A stretch of 64,000 bases of DNA from Euwallacea fornicatus (taxonomy: Eukaryota > Arthropoda > Insecta > Coleoptera > Curculionidae): positions 4,464,001-4,528,000 of the forward strand of contig NC_089542.1 in assembly GCF_040115645.1 (NCBI RefSeq), read 5' to 3'. Below, piece after piece: positions 49,896-61,800 of this stretch. The translations under genes and the position numbers were made by a program. How positions within the stretch are numbered: the stretch's first letter is position 1; each line of letters starts with the position of its first letter. The notes under the pieces are model-generated. The model was not told where the DNA came from. It worked only from the letters and a program-made list of their open reading frames with translations, and ran no database searches.

Positions 49896-52800
49896 CTAAG
49901 AGTTTCTAAAAAACGGTGCTCGGCCATACGTACTCATCGGAATTCCTCCCGGTTTGTAGATCTCGTTTTGGTCGTAGTCCACGTCGTAATAGATCCCGCT
50001 TTGGTTCTGTCGGGGAAGTGAGAGAACCATATAAAAAGAGATACGGAGAAAGAGGGTGGAAGGTAAGAAGAGCGAGAGAAAGGAGAAATGGATGGGACCT
50101 CAACTACTCACAGCAATAGAAGCATTACTCCTACTTTTCGGCCTCGGCACATGGAAGTTCCTGCCCAGCAAATCGATCTTGTCCTCCTCCTCGCTAGAAC
50201 TACTATTATCCAAATGCTTCATACTTTGAACACTGGCCGCTTTACTCGCCAGCTGTGCCTAAAAAACCCTCGAAATCAGGCTCAAAACTCCTTCAGTATG
50301 ACAACAAAAACTTACCTGCAAAGTAAGCCTCGGCATGGGCACTGGAGGCAAAGCGCCGGTGGCGCCCCCGTAAATTGACGCAGGATGTCGTTGAAGCGTA
50401 TTGTTTATCGGCAACGTTGGGTATCCGAACATGGCCGATGAGGGACGAGTGGGGGCCAAACCTGGTTCGGGCTAAAATGCATAAAATTTCAAGGTTAAGA
50501 TCATTAAAAGATGAGAGGGGATTACTGCATAGTGATTGGCTTGCGCCATGACGTCAGCAATCTGTGCCCAGCGCAGACGGTCTTCGAGGGTAAGTTGATA
50601 CGGTGGCGCTCCCATCACTGGTGTTTTGACAGTGTTGCTTGCTGTTGCCATGTAACCGAATACAGGACTTCCCACTGCAGCTTTTTGTTCTCTGCTCCAC
50701 TTGCGGCTGTCAAATATTAAGTGTCAGAATTAAGTTAACAAGGAATGTTGAAAACAGTCACCTCCACATAACCAGGCACACTAAAGTCAGTCCAATAATT
50801 ATGATGGCGGCAACACTGGCTCCTATAGCTACACCCAGGACTTCCCCATCCAGTTCACATTGATTACCATAGTAGTTGCCGGTGCAGCTATTATAGAAAA
50901 AAGTGAAATTGGCAACCTTGTAATTTTAAATTTTGGGGATGAGCTTGGAGGATGAGGCTGCCGCGAACCGCAAGTAAAACGTTATGCAAATATGCTTTCT
51001 TACGTTTCCTTTTCGCCCACCAGGTGTCATATTAAATTTTCCCTATCTCTGTTACTCACGAGCAGATTTCCTGGCCATTGGAGTACTTGCACTCTCCTCT
51101 ATTGTTACAATGGGAGGAGGGACATTGCTCACAGTGGCGTCCTGCCCTATGCTTGTTGTCCCCCCAGGGGTCTTTGAACCCTTCTCGGCACTCGCACTTG
51201 AAGCTGCCGAAGGTGTTGATACAGTCCGCTTGGGCGTGGCAGTCATGCAAATCAGGGGAGGAACATTCATCCAGATCTATGAAAGAAGTTTATTTAAAAA
51301 TTCCAAAAGTTTTGATTTTTAGAAACTATTCCGACGTGGGAAGAACAGAAAAGGTCTTTCGACAAAACATTCATTTACCTTGCAAACTTGACACTGATCC
51401 AGGAGGACTGTCCACCCACAAAGCACTATTGCCCACGTTGTTGCTCCGCCTTTGGATTACCCCCAACAGATGCTTCTGTATATCACCTCTCACAGAAGGG
51501 CGAGACGTATCCGCATTTTCCTCCAACTGCAAAGTAATATTGACAAACACCCCTGCATGTCCCTGAGATCTATCTCCTTGATAAATATTGTTGACTTTGG
51601 ATCCAAGGTACTCATCACTGAAAGGCGTCATGGACATGGCAGATTCTAGCTACAATTGAGGAGTTTAAGGGCTGAATTAAGAGATAGGGAAGTATGTGAA
51701 ACTTACAGCCCTTTCCGCTTCAAAGGAGAGTTGCTCGTAGCTGTCACTGCTTTTTTCCAACAGTTCGTTTGCCCATACAATTCTACGTTCGTAGATTCTA
51801 TCCACCCTTAGGGAGACTAAAACTGAAACTATTTTCCGACAAGGGTCTCTGTGTTTCCTGCGGGCGGTTCCTGGGCGGCAGTGGCAGGCACTGACCCCAG
51901 ATTCAGTTCTGCAGATCTCGTGTTGGGACACATCACATGTAGAATCATCTCCAACGATACAGGTATCAATCCTATAGTGAAAATAATTGAAATCATTTCT
52001 CTGGGAGAATAAGGAGATGGAAAGGAATACCTTACTGGAGGTTGTTGACCGGGCCTAGGTCTACCAAACTGAGGCCTCCTCGCAGGCTTTACCGATCCAT
52101 AGTTGGGTTTCACAGGCTTTTCTTGCTCCACAAAACTGGTTCCCTGCACGACCTGGTTATTTGATGGTGCACTGGGTTTAATACCCACTGCAGCTACTGA
52201 ACTTGGCTCCGAGTTCTCTCCGAACAAATTCAGATAAGTTCTTTTACCGTCTATTGAAACAAACCCTTCACTCCCTATTGGAGAGGTGATTACATCACTT
52301 TGACTCCCCAAATGATCCAGCTCAACTGCCCCAAATAAATCATATAAAAAAACCTTCTTTAGGACTTGACGGCGAATCTTACCAGGGATGATATAGGGAT
52401 GTCCGGAACCTGCCGAAGCTTCACCCTGACCTTGAATTGCTGAAACTGTGATGTCGAAGACGTCACCAATGGCACTCACTGGAGGTCTGGTGATGATGGG
52501 TTGGTGTTGATTGATTTTTCCGGGTTTATATTCTGTATCATCCAGAACGATACCTGGACGAGGTCTATAGCCAATGGGAGGAACTGTAGATGTTTCGAGG
52601 GAAGAGAGAGAGGAGGAGGAAAGAGGAGAGAAGTATGATACAGAGGGTATTACTGTTGTGCTGAGGCTGGGAGTTTCAATGCTGCTCGGATTTGAAGAGG
52701 AAGCTGAATCAGGAGCAGATGCTACTGAAACTTCGAGAGCAGTTTCATGAATAGAAGATTCAATTAGAGGAATATTTGACGATACTGAAGGTTGTATTTT

Positions 52801-55800
52801 TGAAGACTCTATGAAATTTGATGCAGTGGGTATTTCAGTAGTTGAAATAGTCTCTTTGGAGACATTGGATGGATATATAATGGAACTGCCCTCACTAGAA
52901 AGGAAAGAGGACGAGGAGGAGGAGGAGGAGGAAGAGGAGGAGGAGGAGGAGGCGGAGGAGGAACTTGGAGTGAAAGAAGGTGTAATGCTCTCCTCCGTGA
53001 TTAAAGAAATTGGTGTTTCCAGGATGGATAAGTCCGTCTTCATTGTCGGTTTTACTAGAGTGACCTAAATAAATAAAGATAGAGTTATTATCTAAAAAAG
53101 AGAATTTTTTACTAAAGGTTATTTCGACCCATAAGTAAATTCTTAAATTTTGAAGAGGAAGATAGAATATCTCTTGATTTTATAAGCAGCAAAGAAAATT
53201 GTAGGATACAGCGACGTAGTATATTTCTGAAGAAATTAACCAATTTTGGAGGAGTAACTTACAGAACTCTTCCAAACATTTCCATAATTTTTAAGAACCG
53301 CGTTGAGTACACCTCTCACTTCAGAAAAGAAAATTGCATCGAAAAATCAGCGATGTTGTATCATTATGATTTTTCCGAGGAATTAGAAGACTTTTCCAAA
53401 ACTAATCCTTTCAAATTTTTCACAGTTTATAGAAATTCCTTCACTACGCCCCTGAACATTATGGCGCACTAAACACACACACAGAAATTCTAATCCATAG
53501 AATGAATCAAATAATAAATAAAATCCAATAGAAAAACTCAAGGATTGAGCAGAATGGGGGTCAAACCTCCAATTTCTCTAACCTTAGTAGATTTCTCAGG
53601 TTTCGGATTTTTCTCCTTCTTCCTTTCAAACTCCGCAATCTCCAAATCTACCCCTTCGGAAACCTCCAGAATAGAGTTCGTTGTTGCCTCATTGTGTATA
53701 GTCTCAATCCCATCTACCCTTGTATCTCCCTCCTCTTCTCTATCCACCACCAATTCACTATGTACACTGTCTTCATGAGGATAATCTTGATGGTCCTCAT
53801 GGGAGTTATCTTGAGAATTCTCATGAGGAGTATTATGAGCCTTTTCGTGGGAATTTTCATGAGGGTTATCGTGGGGTCCCTCAAATTGCGACCCTAAATC
53901 CAGAGTCAAAATGTCTTCTGGAGGCTTTTCTGAAGTGAGACTAATGAGATCAGAGTTGCTCATAGTGGGCATTGGCCTGTAGTGGGGGATGTTGGGGTTG
54001 GGGCGCTTGGAGGGCCGCCTCCTATGCCATGGGAGGATTGTCACTGGACGGTAAAAACTTGAATTGAAAAAACGCATTAAGATTTTGTTTTTTTTTTTTC
54101 AAAGAAATTTACCCAGGTCTCTTTCCCCCTCCCTCAGCTCCTAAAGGGATGCCAGTCCCGCCGAAAGGTCTCTTAGGGGACATATTATTAGGGGGTAAAT
54201 CGAAGGGATAGGGGTGTCGAGTTGACATTGGAGGGGGCGGCAAAGGAGGGGCAGGCACATCGAAATCAGGCGGCAAATCCGGAACATCAGTAATTTGAGG
54301 GGGTCCCCGGTTGTTTATTCGTGTAGACACAGGTCGTAGAGGTCTCCCCATGCCTCCAGGGGCAGTATTGGTCTGCACATTGACATTTCCATTGAGCAGT
54401 TTCACTAGTCCGGTGATAATGTCCTGAATATCCGGGTTAGCCTTAAAGACAATCAGAAAATGACAAATTATAAAAGCTGTTAAGGGTAAAAATACCTGAC
54501 GAGGTTTGTCTGGATTAATCGAGTGGGTAGCAGAAGTCGTCACTGTCGCAGTGGGGGTGATTTCCTGGGGCTCGTGCAGAGACCGGCCCTGCAGAGCCCC
54601 ACGCCCTTCCCCCGAAGCCGGCTCTGTGGTGGCGCGCAATCCCCCAAAATAAGCGTCCTTATCCTGCTATTTTCACGCTTAGATTTTGCCTAAAGATATT
54701 AGAGGACTTACCGTTTTCGAGGGTTGAATAAAATTTCCCAACCTCCCTGAAAGCTCCACATCATTGCTCTCAAAGGCATCTTCTATGTTCTTATACAAAA
54801 TCAGACTATCCCCTGCAGAAGTCTTTGATAATATTGGATCTGCGGATCTTTCCACCCTCTCATTGTGCACTGAGCTACCCTCTATTACGTTAGAAGGTGA
54901 AAATTTTCCGATTGGCTCATTGGTGGTTTCAATAGACTTCAATTGAGCTTTGGGTTGGTTGGCCGAGTTGGGTGATATGAAGGAGTTGGGGTATAAATCA
55001 GCTGATCCTGAAATGGAATATCATAAGTATTGACTTGAATGAATTTAAAAACAATATTTGTGTAGTATGTCTTTGAAAACAAAGATGCATAATAATAAGC
55101 GGAGTTGTAATTTAATTAGGCGTGAGGGAAAGTGAATGGAGAAAGCTGTTGTTGGGGTCTTTCACGGGTCTTTCGTTAAGAGGCTATGAGGCAAATGAGA
55201 AATATTAAAGTTGTTGCACTCATAAATTCATGTGAGATTGGAAAAAAAATATTAAACAAAAAAAAGTGTAAAAATTGAATAAAACTCTGCAGTAAGCCTT
55301 AATAAACAAACCTAAAGGTCCAATCTAAGTTTAAAAATGTGTAACTTCCCAATAGAAAGGGGTTCCTATTTGGGAATAGTGGTAAAGACCTACATATACC
55401 CTTATAGTGCTGAAAATATGAAGCAAATCCGCCGTTTTATTTCAATGTTGTGGGCAGAAGCAACCGGAAACCATCTGAACATAAAAATCTACTGGAGGGG
55501 TCAATGAAATGTGATTTGCATCTAGCAAGCATCAAGAAACATCTAGCAAATGAAAGTTGATAGAATGTTCTTTGATAGTCGATATAACCATCTATATGTG
55601 CACATAAGATATTGAAAACATGAGCTCTGTTCGCACTTTAATTTGTAAATTATGAACATAAGGTGCAGATCATTGCTAAAACTCCAAAAGTATACTGAAG
55701 GATTCAACCAAATTTACGAATTTTTAGTTCAGGTTCGAGTTACATACACTTTAAATTTCCTGACAATATGAGCTCAGTTTCGGTATTTTATTCGGAATTT

Positions 55801-58800
55801 ATAGATAAACGTATCAGCACGTCACCGAAACTCGATGTGCCTGCACGAAGGTGCACTCAAGTTACGAATTTTTAATCCCGAAACGAGAAAGTATATGAAG
55901 TTCTTTTTCGGTTCTTGAAGTCACTTGTATATACTCTAAACATGCTGGAAAGTTGAGTTCAGTTCGCTACTTTATTTAGAATTTATGGACAAATACAACA
56001 TACAGCACCGAGACGTGAGATGTCTACATTGAGGGTCCACCGAAGATTGCGAATTTTTAGTCCTGAAACGAGAAAAGATGGAAAAGCCTTTTTCGATTAC
56101 TGAAGGTACTCGCATATACTCTACACATCTTCAAAAATTCAGCTCAATTCGTGATTTTATTTGGAATTCGCGATCCAATGTAACATGCACAATCACGCGT
56201 CCTCAAGCCTCCTTGAGGATTCAACAAAATTTGCGACTTTCTAGCATGGAAGCAAAAGGTTCTACTTCGATAGTTAAAAGTAGCTACGAGGTAATAAGAC
56301 AATTGATGTCACATTAAATCTGATACACCCAGTATACTTTCAGTATATCAAAAATATCAGCTCAGTTCGCCACTTAGAGTTCATGGATAGACGCGAATTT
56401 TTGACTCCGTACCAAAAGAGACTAAGGGGTTCTTGTGTGGTACTTCAGACATTTAAAAAAAATGCTAGTAAGGAAATACCACTAGGTTGTAACAGACCAG
56501 AAAAAGCAGTAATACTTATTGTTTACCGAATGATCGCCATATGGTTTACATGCTAATTTTCGAACGGTAACTTTTACCTTTTACTTGATACAGCAACAGA
56601 TGCAGTTAATATATGCAGTACGCGAATTATTTAAAAGAAACGTGGATTTTACCTTTAAACAACAAAAAATAGCAAAATTTCTCCTGAGAAAACCTCGTTT
56701 TCTGAGGTGGCATAAATCGCAATTTCAACGGCAGGTATTTTGGGCCTGTAGGACAATATCCCACCAGTGCCATCTGTCGTGTTCTGTGCGCACCCTGACC
56801 GAATCCTCGACCGCAAGCAGCAGAACTCAACTCACAGGGCCACAAACACGCAGGCGCAACAGCTCTTACTATTCTCAAATCTTTCTTGTTTGCATTCATC
56901 TAAGTTATTTCTAAAATTATCCCGCCCGCGGCGTCAAAAATGTCAACACAGCGTCAAACGTCAAATCTGTCAAAAATGCTGCCAATTTTACGCGTTTAAC
57001 ATAAACCCATAATGAACCACGGTACATTCACCAAAGGAGTCGTTATGGCTTCGATAAATATTCAAAAAAACAGTTAAACAATTACACACAACAGAGGTTC
57101 ATGCTCTCTTTGGCACGTGTGCACCAATCTGGCTGACCGTGACTATGACTATGACTTTGATCCGATGTAAAAGTACTTATTCATAGATTCGAAATTCTTC
57201 TCGTTGCAATTGCATTATGTGTAATGCAACTTCTTTACGTGAAAGAGAGAAGGGAAATGATTAATCCTAGAAAATGAAGTGAAATCGGGTGTAAGGTGAC
57301 AAAACAATGGTCGATTGTTTGCACATGTGCAGTTATAATTCATCGTGAATTAATGAGAATTATTAAAATCTTCTCAGCAGCATCTGGTTTTAAGCATTTT
57401 CTCTCAGTTTTTTGTATCACCATATATGAGTTGCCCTTTCCATTAACTATTTGGAACAACTCACTGCCCTCTCTGGTCAAACAGCTATACTATACGATTT
57501 TTTCTATGAATGGTACCGAATGAAAGCTTTTCGCGTTACATAAGTGATCAAATAGATGAAACAAGAACGTAAAGAAACCTCGTAACGCGACTAATTAAAA
57601 CTAAAGCGCATTTTCCAGCCAACGGTACCATGTCCAATTTGTACGGTACGATGACAATATGAAGAATTCTTCGTTTGTGCAGTCACTTTCTACTTTTGGT
57701 ACCTTCACCGACACGCGGAAACTTTACGTCAATACACGTTACTATCTTTCCGTCTAGGTTTGTGACATAAAGAATCTGATTCTTGGGTGGTACCATCCTT
57801 ACCTATACGGTACAATCTGTGGAACGACCGAATGGGTTTGGTACTTAATGTAAGCCAAGGGTACCGCCCATCAAAAAAATAATTATTTCCGTGCACGCGA
57901 TCTCTTTCTCATTGAGAAGTACAATAAAATTAGTTGTTGGTTCTCTGGCAGTACCGTTAAGCCTCCGTTAGTTGGTCAAAGGTGCGCCCAAGAGCTAATC
58001 AATTCCTTCTAAGTGAGGACTAAGGAGTAATGTATTCCGCATTTTTTTCAAGGCGCACTATGCCCATTTTAATGACACTGGCCCAGTAACACCTTTTTCG
58101 AAATATTTTTGTTGTAGTACTGCTTGCTGCGCATGATAAGTGCGAAGAGGTTCTTGTATATTCTAGCATCTATATTATCTACTCCTCTCAAATTCCTAGA
58201 TCGACGTATCTCTTTCGGTCTCTCAGTATTGAACAATGACAGCAGCAATAAATGGGAAAATGAAAGCAAGTCAAAATATAACCTCAAATGTAAAATTTGA
58301 TGTCCTTCAGATCGTATCTTGTCAACCAAATTTGGAATTTGTTTTTCAAGCCTTCAGTTAAGTAAACAATGTCAACAAAAGATTATTTTTAAGAAAATGG
58401 TCGTTAACTTTGAGTTTTATTGATTGAAAAATAAAATTTGAATTTTCCTTTTCTGTCCTAAACTCTTGAAATCACAAATCACAGGTTTGCTTCTTATTAT
58501 TGATTTTTTGGAATATACTAATGAGGCTTTGAGTACTTGCGAATGCTTAGAGCGAAAGAGGGAAAGGCGAAACTCCGGTACTGGTACCATCGCGATACTG
58601 GGCAACACAAGTTTTATGGATTTTGGTGCTCTGAGGTATTTAAATAGTCTAACAGAGATCGGCAATTGATTCCAAAAAGGTTAGTTGTTATGGAAAAATT
58701 GGCCAGAATCGGTGTGTTATTTGGAAAGTTAAAAAAATTTGACTTCCGAGTAGACAGGTCCTATAATGTTCATTTGATAGGTGACTAAGAGTTTATTCAT

Positions 58801-61800
58801 GTATACTCTTACAGTGCTTAAATTGCGAATTCTATTTACGTACCGGTTTTTAAGTTCTGGTCCTGAGTAAGGCAGGATATGATCATGAACCAGAAACTTT
58901 CCTTCTGGTTCAGCTTAGTTTAAAAATTTGATACTTTCCTATAAAAGACTTTACGAGCTTTCTGTTTGATGGAAACAAGCACTCATATGTACACTTAGAA
59001 CCTCACGAATATAAGCTAATTTCAAAACTCGATTTGGAAGTTATGAGCAGGTACAGCGCGCTATCACCAGGATCCAATAAGTGTGCTCCATGATTTAACT
59101 AAGTTTGATCATTTGTATCTCCCAATCTACAGAGTCTCGAAGGTTTCTGTTGGGGGAAAGTAATCATCCACATATATTTTTTAAATGCTGCAAGTATGAA
59201 GTCAATTGACTACTTCGGTGGATAGTTATGAGCAGAAGAAACGGGGCATAACCAAAATTCTATTAATGTAATTGAAGATTGAATAATTACTCGACATTTT
59301 TATATTCGAAAGAACAGTTTCTGAAAGTATACAGTTAGGAAGAAGTAACCATCTATATGTTGTACCTTTGAAACGATCTAAATATGAAATAATTCTGCCG
59401 CATGAGTAGGATGTTCTACGCAAGAGCAATGATACGTCCCCAAAACTTTATACAGGGTGTTTAGTAGGTAGTGCAGAATACTGTATAGGGAATCAAAGAA
59501 AGATATTCTGAATAGATTTAACCAAACATATACATATATACTAAATGTTACAGTTTTCCTGATAATTAATTTTTTAATATTTTTTAATTTGACCATGCTT
59601 TTCTACAATTATTAAAGTGCAGAAGAACAACAAGCCCTTTTGTCACAAAAATATACTAAACTTTTTTATTATACATGAATTGATTATTTAAGCCGTAAAA
59701 TGTAAAATGGCTTTTTTAATTTCCTCGAACTTCACACACATGATTCTCCTAGTTTGTAGTACAGCAGAGTCCACTTCGAACGTGGGTTTCGTTGAACGCT
59801 TGGGTGTAAATTTATTTGAATTTCTTAAAACTTTCGTTAGGCAATGGTCTTTCAGTTCTTGTGCAAATTTTCTTAAGAAATGTTTTAAAAATTAGAGCAA
59901 TTAATCTAAAAAATTTTAAGTATCCAACAAGCGCACTCGCCAGAATTTAAACTCGCCATGTATTATCTCACGATAGGTTTCCAGATATTCGACATTTTTG
60001 GGTTTTTATAATTTTTAACACGGTCTGCATATTCGCTTTAAGTAATATTTAATACTATAAAATAATATTTGATTTTCCAATGTAAAGAAAGGACGTATTT
60101 GGGGATTTGTTAGTTGATTTCGAAAAAAATTTAAAAATCACAAATAACGGTAAATAAATCATTAATAATTTATTTATTGTGTTTAAAATTAGAATTATCA
60201 TTCTCAATAAATCTACACGCTCTAATCCTCATGTCTCGGTTAAGTCGTTGCGCAGTTTGATTAATTCTGGCGTTTAAATGGTCTCCATTTTGAATTTACT
60301 GTTCATATGCCAGTGGTTTCATGCGAATATGCAGACCGAATTAAAAATTAAAAAAAAAACCAAAAACCTCGAATATCTGGAAATCTATCTTCAGCTAATA
60401 TATAAATGGCTAACTTAAGTTTTGGCGAAAGCGCTTGGTAGATACTTAAAACTTTTAAGATTAATTTCTCTAATTTATAAAGTATTTCTTAAGATACTTT
60501 CCACAAGAAGTGAAAAACCATTTCCTAAGGAAGTTTTTGAGAAACATGAATAAACTAACATCTAAAACTTTAAATACGATACACATCTGGATTTTGATTT
60601 TTGCTGTACTACAAACTAGGAACATCATATTTATGAAGTTCTAGGAAAATCACAAAACCCTTTTAGATTTTATAACTTAAATTATTCACAAAAATCATTC
60701 TTACATAATAAAAAGGTTTAGAAATGTTTTGTGATAAAAGGACTTGTTTTTCTACACTTCAATAATTGTAAAAAAGCACGGTCAAATTAAAAAATATAAA
60801 AAATTTAATTATCAGAAAAATGGTAACACTTTGTTATATAGATATGTTTGGGTAAATGAATTCAGAATGACCTCCTCTAATACCCTATTCGGTATCCCGA
60901 ACTATCTACCAAACACCCTGTTTGTATACTCGGGGACTTAGCCGCTATTGGTTTTTTTTTCCAAATAAAAGGCCTTGGAAGATCTCTATTCATAGAAAGT
61001 AATCATCCATATGTGTTCTTAAAATATCAAAAATATTAGCTTAATTCACTACTTAGAGTGCTAGTTATGAACAGCAGAATCGGAACCTAACCAAAACTGT
61101 ATAAGTCTGCTCGAAGGTTGAAACAAATTTGAATAATTTCCAACAGAAACCATTTCGGAAAATTCCTGTTTTGGGAAAGTAACCCGCTATATGTAAGATT
61201 AATGCGTTTTAAATATAAGCTGCTTTCGCTGCTTCAGTTAAAGTTATAGATAAGGCAGTAATTGGGCAAAATCAAAACTCGAATTAGTCCACTTGAAGGC
61301 TCATCCAGTTCGGAAATTTGTATATATCGAATGAAGGAATATAGACGGTTCCTTTTTTGGGTGGGGGGAGGGAGGGGGGAGGAGGTCTACGTAGATGTAC
61401 CCTTTAAACTTGAGAAATATTTACACATTTCAGTTCTTAGATTTTCATTTGTATGTAAGAGAAACGGGGCATGACCAAAACTCTTCTCCGATCGTTCAAC
61501 TCGTCTAAAAAGCTTCTATGGGGCGAAATGAACTAGTCGGTATGTACTTTTAAACTACTTCTGTTACTTCAATTCGAAATTATCAACAGTAGCAACATGC
61601 CCCTTCAACCTTTGAATAAACGAGCTGAATTCGAGTGTTAACTTATAGGTGCGACTCAATAAGTTTACTCAAGGGTTCAACCGAGATCGAAATTTCGTAA
61701 CTTCCAAAAGCAAATCTCCAAAAGGCTCCTCTTCAGAGATTGAAAACATCCACGTGCCCTCTTCAAATTGGCAAAATATAGGTGGGTTCCGCTACTTTCA

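Noticed and set aside
52811..53068. 85-codon acidic frame with a poly-Glu run
   Set aside because: Antisense of the poly-Ser microsatellite in the mucin-like exon.
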